64,000 nt of DNA from Bacillus alkalicellulosilyticus (GTDB lineage Bacteria > Bacillota > Bacilli > Bacillales > Bacillaceae_F), in assembly GCF_002019795.1 (NCBI RefSeq), contig NZ_KV917381.1, positions 4,310,068 to 4,374,067 on the forward strand, given 5' to 3'. Below the pieces are notes generated by a model, which searched no databases, had not been told where the DNA came from, and saw nothing but the letters and a program-made list of their open reading frames with translations. This document shows positions 19,008 to 26,899 of the stretch, piece after piece (the first letter of the stretch is position 1; every line of letters starts with the position of its first letter). Both the position numbers and the translations under genes were made by a program.

Positions 19008-19053
19008 AACATCTCCTCTTAGTTAGTACGAATATTCAAAAATAAGCGAGCAT

Positions 19054-19080
19054 ATATTGAACTATCTGCTTTCATAGGCT
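19054..19080 (+). promoter_or_regulatory. Possible sigma-E promoter of cwlJ-gerQ
   Basis: ATATT (19054-19058) and CATAGGCT (19073-19080), 14 bases apart, resemble the sporulation sigma-E pattern (ATATT, N14, CATACANT). In B. subtilis this gene pair is mother-cell expressed. The leader would be about 80 bases. Confidence 0.45.
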
Positions 19081-19168
19081 CTATGTCGGATGAAACCTAC
19101 ATAGTCTTGACCTTTCGCAGCCAATCATCAGTCGTCATGCATCTATGAATCTTTATGGAGGTGAGGGT

Positions 19169-19600
19169 TTGGCCGTTATAAAAACTACCGAAAGCGATTT
19201 GAAGATATTAGCACGCCTTATAAGAGCCGAAGCAGAAGGGGAAGGCGACCTTGGCATGTTAAAGGCCGGGAACGTGATGGTGAACCGCGTTCGTGCAGAC
19301 TGTCTTGACTTTGTTCATATTAACACCGTAGAGCGTATGGTTTGGCAATCTCCAGGAGGCTTTGAAGCCACTCAAAAGGGATATTTCTATCAAGGAGCAA
19401 GAGAAAGGGAAATTAATTTAGCGCGAAAATTAGTAAGAGGGGAGAGACACCACCCAGCCTCGAATGCCTTATGGTTTTTTAGACCGACTGGTTCTTGCCC
19501 CGCTCAATGGTGGGGTCAATGGAATACAGGAAGATATAAACTCCATTGCTTTTACACACCATTAGCATCGGCTTGTCCAAGTGTGTTCGGTACCTTTTAA
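19169..19600 (+). CDS. cwlJ: Spore cortex-lytic enzyme CwlJ
   Basis: A 143-residue hydrolase-2 family protein that degrades spore cortex peptidoglycan during germination and is held in the coat. It has the catalytic Glu motif RLIRAEAEGEGD near the N terminus and the C-terminal WFRP/FRPTGSCPAQWW..HCFY block. The longest frame begins at 19145, but GGAGGTGAGGG points to the TTG at 19169. That gives an N terminus (MAVIKTT) like B. subtilis CwlJ. gerQ follows after 32 bases, as in B. subtilis, where GerQ is needed to place CwlJ. Confidence 0.93.
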   Translation: MAVIKTTESDLKILARLIRAEAEGEGDLGMLKAGNVMVNRVRADCLDFVHINTVERMVWQSPGGFEATQKGYFYQGAREREINLARKLVRGERHHPASNALWFFRPTGSCPAQWWGQWNTGRYKLHCFYTPLASACPSVFGTF

Positions 19601-19632
19601 AAAATTAATTCTCTAAGAAGGAGTGAAACATA

Positions 19633-20139
19633 ATGTATCAACAACAACCAGGTCAACAAGCTCCATCATCTGCTCAGCAACCTGAACAGCAGTTTGCGCA
19701 ACAGGAACAATTTGCCCAACAGTTTGCTCAGCCATTTCCGCAACAACAAATGCCATTCCCGCCACCACAGTTTCAGGCACCCGTACCACCGCCTTTTTAT
19801 GCACCACAACCACAATTTCAACCTCAATTTCCATCCGTTCCAGGTATGTTACCGATGGAAATGTCTTATATTGAAAATATCTTACGATTAAACCGAGGAA
19901 AAGTTGTCACGGTATATATGACATTTGAAAACAACGTTGAATGGAATGCCCGAATCTTTACTGGTATCATTGAAGAAGCCGGTCGAGACCATATCATTTT
20001 ACAAGATACACAGTCTGAAAAACATTACTTACTATTAATGGTTTACCTTGATTATATCGAGTTTTTAGAGCACCCTGAATACGATTATCCGTTTGGTGCC
20101 GTTCAACAAGGTGTACTATCTCAATATCCTCCACGATAG
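19633..20139 (+). CDS. gerQ: Spore coat protein GerQ
   Basis: A 168-residue coat protein required for CwlJ localisation and calcium-dipicolinate germination. The first ~70 residues are Gln- and Pro-rich low-complexity sequence. The conserved C-terminal domain starts at SYIENILRLNRGKVVTVYMT. In B. subtilis GerQ is cross-linked by a transglutaminase, and the many Gln residues plus Lys in the domain allow that here. Good ribosome site AGAAGGAGTG. It is the second gene of cwlJ-gerQ. Confidence 0.93.
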   Translation: MYQQQPGQQAPSSAQQPEQQFAQQEQFAQQFAQPFPQQQMPFPPPQFQAPVPPPFYAPQPQFQPQFPSVPGMLPMEMSYIENILRLNRGKVVTVYMTFENNVEWNARIFTGIIEEAGRDHIILQDTQSEKHYLLLMVYLDYIEFLEHPEYDYPFGAVQQGVLSQYPPR

Positions 20140-20163
20140 AAAGTGTCGTTTCGCTCATTGTGT

Positions 20164-20207
20164 AAAGGGTGGGACAAAGGCAACAATAACCTTTGTCCCA
20201 CCCTTTT
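20164..20207. terminator. ACAAAGG-core terminator, gerQ/ywdK
   Basis: A 17-bp stem AAAGGGTGGGACAAAGG/CCTTTGTCCCACCCTTT lies between convergent gerQ and ywdK. Confidence 0.9.
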
Positions 20208-20209
20208 CT

Positions 20210-20581
20210 TTACCCTCTCATTACCGCTACTATGACCAATACCCATCCAATAATAAAGGCTAGTCCCCCAATTGGAGTTATCATTCCGAATTTAGTAATT
20301 CCCGTCAAACTCAACACATATAGACTTCCAGAAAACAAAACGATTCCGACTAGCATAAACCAACCTGCTGTATGTATTATGTTTAATGAAGATAATTTCC
20401 CAGCAATGAGACCTACAAAAATTAATCCCATCGCATGGTACATATGATACTGTACGCCCGTTTGATAAATCTTTAAAAACCGTTCTGTTACTTTTTGTTC
20501 TAGCGCATGAGCCCCAAACGCTCCTAGGGCAATCACAACCGCTGCATTAATAGCACCAAGAATAACGAATAATTTAATCAT
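20210..20581 (-). CDS. ywdK: YwdK, DUF423 membrane protein
   Basis: A 123-residue protein with four predicted membrane helices and the DUF423 signature GAFGAHAL plus YQTGVQYHMYHAMGL. The function is unknown. The length equals B. subtilis YwdK. It follows ywdI by 16 bases, so the two are probably an operon. The neighbourhood (gerQ, ywdI, then ung further on) is conserved. Confidence 0.92.
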   Translation of the reverse strand: MIKLFVILGAINAAVVIALGAFGAHALEQKVTERFLKIYQTGVQYHMYHAMGLIFVGLIAGKLSSLNIIHTAGWFMLVGIVLFSGSLYVLSLTGITKFGMITPIGGLAFIIGWVLVIVAVMRG

Positions 20582-20597
20582 TTTTTTCTCCTTTATT

Positions 20598-20840
20598 TTA
20601 AAAATCTAATAAGCTGTTATGATTTTCAGGTGAAGATTCTTTTTCTTCATGAGGAAAGCTTGTTTTTTTGATAACGATTTGGTCTGTTGTTTTATCGCCA
20701 TTGGTTAAAAGCTCACAATACCCCTTCACCATTCTTGCATGTTCCCTCACTTTTAATTCATCTTCTTGTAATAAAGCCCTTTTCATTTGATTCAATTCAT
20801 CTTCTATCTTTGTCATGATAGTTTGTGCAGAGATTTTCAC
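20598..20840 (-). CDS. ywdI: YwdI family protein
   Basis: An 80-residue helical, charged protein. The N-terminal segment (IEDELNQMKRAL..REHARMVKGYCELL) matches the YwdI family of Bacillales; the C-terminal half is polar and probably disordered. Start is a GTG seven bases after GAGGG. Function is unknown. Confidence 0.8.
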   Translation of the reverse strand: MKISAQTIMTKIEDELNQMKRALLQEDELKVREHARMVKGYCELLTNGDKTTDQIVIKKTSFPHEEKESSPENHNSLLDF

Positions 20841-20988
20841 CTTTTCACCCTCTTTATCTTTTCTCGGTTAAAAGTATACCACACCCGTGATTCTTATGCT
20901 TTTTCATCATCTACAAGGTAAAGAAGGAGAGATGAACAGCTTTAGAGAAATGAGCTAAAAAGAAAATAAAATTATTTTTAAAAATAGA

Positions 20989-21017
20989 TGTAACAAAGTG
21001 AGTTCTGAAGGTACTAA
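20989..21017 (+). promoter_or_regulatory. Possible ECF-type promoter of the sigma operon
   Basis: TGTAAC (20989-20994) followed after 15 bases by GGTACTAA (21010-21017) loosely resembles ECF promoters (TGAAAC..CGTC). ECF factors commonly read their own promoters. The match is imperfect. Confidence 0.35.
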
Positions 21018-21060
21018 CCTTATAAGAAAGTCGACTATCTAATAAAAAAGGGAGAGGAAA

Positions 21061-21558
21061 ATGAACATAGAGGAACTTTATAAAGAGATTCAGCCCCGAA
21101 TTTATGCGTTTTTCTTTGTAAAAACCTCTAATAAAGAAATGGCTGAAGATTTAACTCAAGAAGTTTTTTACGAAGCGTTAAAAGGCGTGAATTCCTTTTC
21201 GGGTCAAGCAACAATTCAAACCTGGCTATTTTCAATCGCAAAAAATAGGCTAAAGAAGTATTACCGTACGAAAAAGTATAAAGAAACTCTTTTTGAAAAG
21301 GTCATAAAAGAAAGTCAAACTTCACAAACGACGACACCCGAGGAGGACATCTTACAAAAAGAAGAGCACATAACACTTCATTCACAAATTGCACACTTAG
21401 ATGAAATTTCTAAAGAAATCGTTATTTTACGAGTGTATGGCGAATTATCCTTTAAAGAAATTGGTGTGTTACTAAATAAAAGTGAGAACTATGCAAGAGT
21501 GACCTTTCATCGCGCTAAGCTGAAAATCCAAAAAGAAATGGAGGGATATTATGGATAA
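21061..21558 (+). CDS. ECF RNA polymerase sigma factor
   Basis: A 165-residue group 4 sigma factor. Region 2 carries EDLTQEVFYEALKG and TWLFSIAKNRLKKYYR, and region 4 is a helix-turn-helix (ELSFKEIGVLLNKSENYARVTFHRAK). It overlaps the next gene by eight bases, which is typical of translational coupling to an anti-sigma. The subfamily cannot be named from memory; it resembles B. subtilis SigY/SigV-size factors. Confidence 0.9.
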   Translation: MNIEELYKEIQPRIYAFFFVKTSNKEMAEDLTQEVFYEALKGVNSFSGQATIQTWLFSIAKNRLKKYYRTKKYKETLFEKVIKESQTSQTTTPEEDILQKEEHITLHSQIAHLDEISKEIVILRVYGELSFKEIGVLLNKSENYARVTFHRAKLKIQKEMEGYYG

Positions 21559-22123
21559 GCAAATGCGTGCCATCATTGAGGATTTAATGCCTCTATATCA
21601 GGAAGGACTCCTTAGTGAAGACACGACAAAGTGGGTAGAGGAACAAGCGGATCAACATGAGGAAGTTCACAAACTTATTCATGAGTCAACGTTACCTTTG
21701 CCAAAAGAGGACATCCAACCAAATGGTCAAGTCGAGGAAATGATGAAATCAATAAAAAGAAAGCTAGCTTTGTTTCAAATTCTATTCATGGGAATCTCTT
21801 TCTTTCTAGCGATTCAGACCTCTATGCTAAATGAAAACTTTGGGTTTATTCTCTGGTATGGCGTATTAGGCATGGTCACATACCTGTTTTACAAAGATCC
21901 GAAAATGGTATTTTACATTTCGTTTCTCCCAATTTTATTTTGGTCGATCTCGATAAATATAAGTGATTATCGTGCGAGTCACATGTTGCCGGATCTCACC
22001 TTCTTTTCATTTATCTCTCAAACCATTTTGGGGTCTATGTTAGTAGCTTCTATTCATTATGCATTTGCTGTTGTTGGTAATCTAATAGCCTATATACTAT
22101 TGAAACTAAAAGAAAGAGGGTAA
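21551..22123 (+). CDS. Membrane protein, probable anti-sigma factor
   Basis: A 190-residue protein: a ~75-residue cytosolic N terminus beginning with DLMPLYQEGLLSEDTTKWVEEQ, then four predicted membrane helices (about 75-175). The start of the N domain resembles zinc anti-sigma domains in helix pattern, but no His-x3-Cys-x2-Cys metal motif is present. The anti-sigma role is inferred from the eight-base overlap with the sigma gene and the topology. Confidence 0.7.
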   Translation: MDKQMRAIIEDLMPLYQEGLLSEDTTKWVEEQADQHEEVHKLIHESTLPLPKEDIQPNGQVEEMMKSIKRKLALFQILFMGISFFLAIQTSMLNENFGFILWYGVLGMVTYLFYKDPKMVFYISFLPILFWSISINISDYRASHMLPDLTFFSFISQTILGSMLVASIHYAFAVVGNLIAYILLKLKERG

Positions 22124-22127
22124 GCGT

Positions 22128-22862
22128 ATGAGTAAAAAGAAAATGGTTTATAGCATAATATTGCTTTTTCTAGTTGGTAGTATTTTGTTTATATACAATG
22201 AATTTAACGGCAATCCGCTAAGTAAATGGTACGCCAAAAGAACTGTCGACAATTATCTTGCAGAACATTACGAGGATAAAACATTCCGTATTGATGAAGG
22301 CTTTTATGACTTTAAGTTTAAAGAATATGCGTTTGATGTTATTGAGATCGGAAGCACTTCTGAAACATCGAACACACCTGAGACTTATTACTTTACCGTT
22401 AGAGGTTGGTTTAAGCCAACCGTGATGATAGATGGAATTTACACGGAAAATTTAGATTATGAAGCAATGGAAAGACTTAGCCAAGAAGCAGCCTCTGACA
22501 TCCAATCTATTCTTTTAGAAAATAATGTTTCTTCTGTTCACTCTGTTGATGTCCAATTGGAAATTTTAAAAGGAGAATATTCTTCTGAGCAACCGTGGTC
22601 AAAGCAGATGGAGTTAGAAAAACCGTTTTCAATGCACATGTTCTTAGATGTTACGAATCGTGAGAAGGAACAATTCTATGAAGACGTTAAATCGATTCAA
22701 ACGATCTTAAACAAAGAGGGTTATCTATATGACTCTGTAACGATTAACGGAAACATTATCGAAGGAAACCGCAAAGATGAAAGCGGATATGTAAAATACT
22801 ACGTTTCATTTACACCAGAGACAGAAATAGAAATGGAGAGCATTAAAGAATTTTCGGAATAA
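22128..22862 (+). CDS. Membrane-anchored extracytoplasmic protein in the sigma operon
   Basis: A 244-residue protein with one N-terminal membrane helix (7-23) and an extracytoplasmic domain. That domain may contain two similar halves, since PETYYFTVRGWF and YVKYYVSFTPET end comparable stretches. It resembles YfjL-like proteins of Bacillus, but I am not certain. It starts four bases after the probable anti-sigma and may be a sensor or a target of the system. Confidence 0.65.
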   Translation: MSKKKMVYSIILLFLVGSILFIYNEFNGNPLSKWYAKRTVDNYLAEHYEDKTFRIDEGFYDFKFKEYAFDVIEIGSTSETSNTPETYYFTVRGWFKPTVMIDGIYTENLDYEAMERLSQEAASDIQSILLENNVSSVHSVDVQLEILKGEYSSEQPWSKQMELEKPFSMHMFLDVTNREKEQFYEDVKSIQTILNKEGYLYDSVTINGNIIEGNRKDESGYVKYYVSFTPETEIEMESIKEFSE

Positions 22863-22890
22863 GCTAAGTAAGTAGGACTGTTATTGCTTA

Positions 22891-22937
22891 GAGGCCGGAA
22901 CAAAAGTGATATACCCTTTTGTTCCGGCCTCTTTTCG
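22891..22937 (+). terminator. ACAAAAG-core terminator of the sigma operon
   Basis: A 17-bp stem AGAGGCCGGAACAAAAG/CTTTTGTTCCGGCCTCT is followed by TTTT. Confidence 0.9.
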
Positions 22938-22988
22938 TCCTGTTTTTATGTTTTCTCTCCACACTATCTATACTAGTATAACATTCTA

Positions 22989-23091
22989 CGAGTGCACTGT
23001 AAAAGTTCGGTTTTATACTTTTACAGTGCACTCGATGCAATGTGCGTAACCGTTGCTTTTTTTATAAGCCTGCTACGAGTGGAGCCATTGC
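22989..23091. repeat. CACTG hairpin followed by two 20-mer elements
   Basis: A perfect stem CGAGTGCACTGTAAAAGT/ACTTTTACAGTGCACTCG (22989-23034) is followed by GCAATGTGCGTAACCGTTGC (23037) and GCTACGAGTGGAGCCATTGC (23072). The order and spacing copy the block at 9937-10069. Confidence 0.85.
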
Positions 23092-23104
23092 AACCATAAT
23101 CATA

Positions 23105-23142
23105 GTCATTGTAAAAGTTCGGTTTTATACTTTTACAGTGCC
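23105..23142. repeat. CACTG-family hairpin, terminator of the amt operon
   Basis: The stem CATTGTAAAAGT/ACTTTTACAGTG lies just past the stop of the GlnR-like gene. Confidence 0.7.
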
Positions 23143-23160
23143 ATCCATTCTATCTTTATT

Positions 23161-23520
23161 TTAGTCTCGCTCCGTTAATCGTTGTTTTATTTTCATTCTC
23201 GCAATTTCAACTAGCTCTTCCCACTCTTCGGAATATACGGCTTCCTCAGGTTCAGAAGGCAAGGAATTGTCATTTGTCTTTCTTGAATCGAACACAGCCT
23301 TAATACCTGCTATATTGACGCCTTTATCGATAAGTGACTTTATCTCTAAAAAGCAATCAATATCATTAAGAGAAAACAAACGTTGATTGCCGTCATTTCT
23401 TGCTGGTTTAATTAACCCCTGTTCTTCATAATAGCGAATTTGTCTTGCTGTTAAATTCGTCATTTCCTTTACTACACTTATTGGGAATAGGGCGATATGG
23501 CGAGGAACGTCTCTTCTCAA
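23161..23520 (-). CDS. GlnR/TnrA-like MerR-family nitrogen regulator
   Basis: A 119-residue DNA-binding protein. The winged-helix domain ([46 protein letters not shown]) is closest to GlnR. However, the C terminus lacks both the B. subtilis GlnR tail and the TnrA tail that contact glutamine synthetase; it ends in an acidic linker and a short helix. The longest frame starts at 23568, but AAGGAGGGAGGG four to nine bases before the TTG at 23520 fixes the start there. It is last in the amt operon, whose promoter carries two GlnR/TnrA boxes, so autoregulation is likely. Confidence 0.82.
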   Translation of the reverse strand: MRRDVPRHIALFPISVVKEMTNLTARQIRYYEEQGLIKPARNDGNQRLFSLNDIDCFLEIKSLIDKGVNIAGIKAVFDSRKTNDNSLPSEPEEAVYSEEWEELVEIARMKIKQRLTERD

Positions 23521-23599
23521 ATTACCCTCCCTCCTTTTCGCATCGTTCTTTATAGCTTCTTTAATCAAATGATGAAAACTATTTTTGCTGTACCTACAT

Positions 23600-24331
23600 T
23601 TACTTCATTTTGGCAAGAGCACTATATACATCACTCAAGTGCTTAAAACCCATTTCTTTAATAAGTTTCACATTCTCGCTCCAAAGCTTAGCAGTCATGA
23701 TGGCATCAGCTAGTGCATGATGACGTGTTGTTATTTCTATTCCATGATGGTGACAGCAATCTTCTAACGTCACAAGTTCAGCCTCTGGAGAAACTATTTT
23801 TGTTAAAAATGACGTATCTACTATTCGATGCTGAAAGCTCGTTCTTGTAACCGCCCATGTCGCATGCTGCATGAAGTTTTTTTCATGTCTAGCATGGTGA
23901 GCTACTAACGTATCTCTGTTTATAAACTTATAAAAGCTCTCTAGGACTTCTTGTAAAGGAGGTGCTTCAACTAACTGGTCTTTGCTAATACCAGTTAGTT
24001 GTTCAATTTCTGGTGAGGGGGCCTCCTCACTATGCACTAACGAATAAAATTCATCTTCTAGTATTTCAAGGCCATTCATTTTAACAGCTCCAATGGATAA
24101 AATACGGTCGCCCTTATCAGGGTAAAAACCTGTAGTTTCCAAATCAAATACAACAACTTGCAATTGTTCAAGAGGAATTTCTAACACATCCTCTCGTTTT
24201 AGCTCTCGTTGAAGTTGGCGTAAAAAAGCGACTTGTGATGCACTGTTTTGCTGTTGAACAGATGTATATACATTTGGACTAAGCTTTCCAGAAAGTTGCT
24301 TCATGAATTGGACCATTTGATTCATGACCAT
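23600..24331 (-). CDS. DnaQ-like DEDDh 3'-5' exonuclease
   Basis: A 243-residue protein whose exonuclease domain begins near residue 65. It has D-x-E in [12 protein letters not shown], the middle Asp region [13 protein letters not shown], and the final H..AD motif in [12 protein letters not shown]. About 60 residues of unassigned helix precede it. It overlaps the nucleotidyltransferase gene by ten bases and is probably translationally coupled. The pair DnaQ-like exonuclease plus DUF294 protein also occurs next to transporters in other bacteria, where its role is unclear. Confidence 0.85.
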   Translation of the reverse strand: MVMNQMVQFMKQLSGKLSPNVYTSVQQQNSASQVAFLRQLQRELKREDVLEIPLEQLQVVVFDLETTGFYPDKGDRILSIGAVKMNGLEILEDEFYSLVHSEEAPSPEIEQLTGISKDQLVEAPPLQEVLESFYKFINRDTLVAHHARHEKNFMQHATWAVTRTSFQHRIVDTSFLTKIVSPEAELVTLEDCCHHHGIEITTRHHALADAIMTAKLWSENVKLIKEMGFKHLSDVYSALAKMK

Positions 24332-25299
24332 GTTGAACACCCTTTTTCAATCCATCTTTTCGTTTCGTTATAAAGACGTTTGCCCCCCCTAATAAACCTT
24401 TTAAGCTGTTCTTTTTCATTATGGGTTAGCTTTTCTAGCTGAATATAATGAACAGAGTCATAATCCCTCACATCTTGTTGGACTTTTAACCTGAAAGATA
24501 ATAGTTCACTAAACTCTGTTTCAAATTCTTTAATCTTGTTGTATTTCTCAGGTAGCTGTTGCATTCGAGTTATGGTTGATGCATCTTCAATTCCCTCTTT
24601 TAAAGCTAACAATCGCATGGAATTCACATATGGAAAAAGAACAGCATGTTTAAATTGAAGACTCCCTGCACGTTCCCCAAACTGTTCAGGCAATAGCTGT
24701 CCGAAGATACCAATCGCTTTTTTGCGATGTTCTACATTTTCTAAAAACCGAATAAGGAGTTGAGGATTTTCTTGAATCTCAGAAAATACTATCTTTTTCA
24801 GTTGTGATAATAACTCTTTTTTTCCATAAATAACTCTTGAATCAATAAATGTTATGACATGGCGAAGCGTTTCCCATTTTTCTTGCTCTAACCAGTTTCT
24901 CAATTGTTGTTCCCAATCATGAATTGAGTTACACCATTTAGAGTTGTTGGCCATTACCATGCCATCACAGCGTTCATATCCTGTTATTGCAAAGCCCGTG
25001 GAGAGCTCTTCACCTACTCTTAAAAAATAGTCTTTTTTATCAGGTTCACTAGTATTTTCATAGATAATGCCATGGTCTTGATCACTCCAAATCGCTTGTT
25101 CAAAACGAGCTGCACTACCCATCATAAAGAAAGCAAAGTGAGCAGGGGGTTCTCCCCACTCACTTTTCACTTTTTCTAAAGCTATCTGTACAACCTTTTG
25201 AATGAGGTCATCATGAAATAGATTCAGCTTATAATGGTCAGTTGAATTACTTTTCATCTGTTCTTGACGCCACTGCTTAAGCTTTTCGTATGTGTCCAT
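24322..25299 (-). CDS. DUF294 nucleotidyltransferase-like signalling protein
   Basis: A 325-residue protein with the nucleotidyltransferase motif GSAARFEQAIWSDQDHG near residue 75 (G-S, then D-x-D type acidic pair), as in the DUF294/GlnD-like group, and a helical DUF294 C-terminal domain. No CBS or cyclic-nucleotide domain is attached, unlike many relatives. Of the possible starts, the ATG at 25299 has GGAGGG five bases upstream; the longest frame would run into amt. It is 43 bases downstream of amt, where other Bacillus carry the PII gene. Confidence 0.75.
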   Translation of the reverse strand: MDTYEKLKQWRQEQMKSNSTDHYKLNLFHDDLIQKVVQIALEKVKSEWGEPPAHFAFFMMGSAARFEQAIWSDQDHGIIYENTSEPDKKDYFLRVGEELSTGFAITGYERCDGMVMANNSKWCNSIHDWEQQLRNWLEQEKWETLRHVITFIDSRVIYGKKELLSQLKKIVFSEIQENPQLLIRFLENVEHRKKAIGIFGQLLPEQFGERAGSLQFKHAVLFPYVNSMRLLALKEGIEDASTITRMQQLPEKYNKIKEFETEFSELLSFRLKVQQDVRDYDSVHYIQLEKLTHNEKEQLKRFIRGGKRLYNETKRWIEKGCSTWS

Positions 25300-25342
25300 A
25301 ATGACCCTCCATTCGTAAGGTATATTCTTTTCTAGTGAGACA

Positions 25343-26602
25343 TTAAGAAGATTTTTGAGAAGGCATACTCTCTGGGTAGCCGTAGCTGCCATGCTCACTC
25401 ATATCTAGACCAATAATCTCTTCTTCTTCCGTAACACGAATTCCTTTCATTACGGCTTTCATTGCTAATAAAATGATGAATGAAATCACGAATGCGTAAA
25501 GACCGGATGAAACAACCCCAATCGTTTGAACTCCTAATTGTCCTAGTCCGCCACCATAGAATAGTCCAGCTGCTCCACCATTCATTTCAGCTAATTCTGG
25601 CGTAGCAAAGAATCCTGTTGAAATCGTTCCCCATACCCCTGCAACACCATGAACAGATAATGCGAAGATTGGGTCATCAATTCTAGCTCTATCAAAGAAT
25701 TTCATACTGAAGAATACAATTAATCCACCAATTAATCCGATGACTACCGCTGCCCAAGGAGCTACGAATGCACAAGATGCTGTGATAGCAACAAGACCTG
25801 CAAGTGCACCATTTAACATAGTTGGAACATCTGATTTACCGGTTACTGCCCATGCAATTAATAGAGCTGCTACTGCACCAGCAGCTGCTGCAAGTTGTGT
25901 GTTTAATGCTACATAACCAAAGAATGCATCGTCAACACCTAATGTACTACCTGCGTTAAATCCAAACCAACCTACCCATAGAATGAGAACACCTAAAGCT
26001 GTATATACTTGGTTGTGACCTGCTAAGTCGTTAGCAGAACCATCTTTATTGTATTTCCCAATACGTGGTTTTAGAATAATTGTTGCTGCTAAAGCTGCCA
26101 TTGCACCTGTTAAGTGAACTACTGTTGAACCAGCAAAATCTTGTTTTCCTAATCCTCCTAACCAGCCATCACCCCAAATCCAGTGTGCAACTACTGGATA
26201 AACGAAAGCTGAGAATAAAACGGCGAATACGATGTAAGCTGAAAGTTTTGCCCGTTCAGCAAAACCACCAAACGCAATCGTTAAAGCAATTGCTGCGAAT
26301 GCTAGTTGGAAGAAGAAATCAATCGATCCAGCTAACCCATCAATAACTGTTGTAAAATCTCCAAAGAAGAAGTCCGTCGTTCCAAAAAGTCCATTTGATT
26401 CTCCATAAATAAATCCATACCCTACTGCCCAGAAAACGAGTGAAGCTATACCTACAGTAAAGATTGTTTTACCAGCGATATGACCAGCATTTTTCATTCT
26501 AGTCGAACCCGCTTCTAGTAAGATAAAGCCCCCTTGCATTAAAAGAACAAGCACTGCACAAACCATAATCCAAACGTTATTCATTAAATAAATTGGATCC
26601 AT
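25343..26602 (-). CDS. amt: Ammonium transporter
   Basis: A 419-residue Amt/MEP/Rh channel with 11 predicted membrane helices. Family segments include GGFILLEAG, FAFGGFAER, the twin-His region (VAHWIWG and later SVHGVAGVWGT), and GWFGFNAGS. The equivalent in B. subtilis is nrgA (amtB). The TTG at 26620 is rejected because the ATG at 26602 is better spaced from GGGGAGAGG. It is the first gene of an operon that also holds the DUF294 protein, the exonuclease and the GlnR-like regulator. No glnK follows. Confidence 0.95.
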   Translation of the reverse strand: MDPIYLMNNVWIMVCAVLVLLMQGGFILLEAGSTRMKNAGHIAGKTIFTVGIASLVFWAVGYGFIYGESNGLFGTTDFFFGDFTTVIDGLAGSIDFFFQLAFAAIALTIAFGGFAERAKLSAYIVFAVLFSAFVYPVVAHWIWGDGWLGGLGKQDFAGSTVVHLTGAMAALAATIILKPRIGKYNKDGSANDLAGHNQVYTALGVLILWVGWFGFNAGSTLGVDDAFFGYVALNTQLAAAAGAVAALLIAWAVTGKSDVPTMLNGALAGLVAITASCAFVAPWAAVVIGLIGGLIVFFSMKFFDRARIDDPIFALSVHGVAGVWGTISTGFFATPELAEMNGGAAGLFYGGGLGQLGVQTIGVVSSGLYAFVISFIILLAMKAVMKGIRVTEEEEIIGLDMSEHGSYGYPESMPSQKSS

Positions 26603-26633
26603 TTTTACCTCTCCCCTCAATATATCGTGTTAG

Positions 26634-26650
26634 TGTTAACTTAACTAACA
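26634..26650. promoter_or_regulatory. Downstream GlnR/TnrA box of amt
   Basis: TGTTAACTTAACTAACA matches TGTNA-N7-TNACA exactly. It is centred near +17 relative to the predicted start, a position suited to repression. Confidence 0.7.
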
Positions 26651-26665
26651 TTTAATGTTACCCTT

Positions 26666-26716
26666 ATTATACACGGCTCAATTTATCAATCTACGATATT
26701 GTTAGAAGATCTGACA
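26666..26716 (-). promoter_or_regulatory. amt promoter with upstream GlnR/TnrA box
   Basis: The minus strand has TATAAT at 26666-26671 and no recognisable -35 at 17-18 bases. The 17-mer TGTCAGATCTTCTAACA (minus strand, 26700-26716) fits TGTNA-N7-TNACA without mismatch. It is centred about 49 bases before the predicted start, which is where TnrA acts as an activator in B. subtilis nrgAB. Confidence 0.75.
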
Positions 26717-26855
26717 CGGTATTTAAAAAACCTCACGAAACCTTATTGTATAGCTGTTTTTATAATGTTTGATTTATCTAAGTATTAGGTAATCAAGTAA
26801 ACTTTTAAATAAACGGGATAGATTTACCCGATACGTAGTTACCACTCTCTATAAT

Positions 26856-26899
26856 AAAAAGGGAAGTATCTAGTTCATCCTAGACACTTCCCTTTTTTT
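26856..26899 (-). terminator. ung terminator overlapping the 3' end of the gene
   Basis: The stem AAAAAGGGAAGT.TCTAG/CTAGA.ACTTCCCTTTTT includes the last codons and stop of ung and is T-rich on the minus side. Confidence 0.8.

Noticed and set aside
19613-19834. Valine-rich minus-strand frame in gerQ
   Set aside because: It is the antisense of the Gln/Pro-rich repeats of gerQ; composition explains it.
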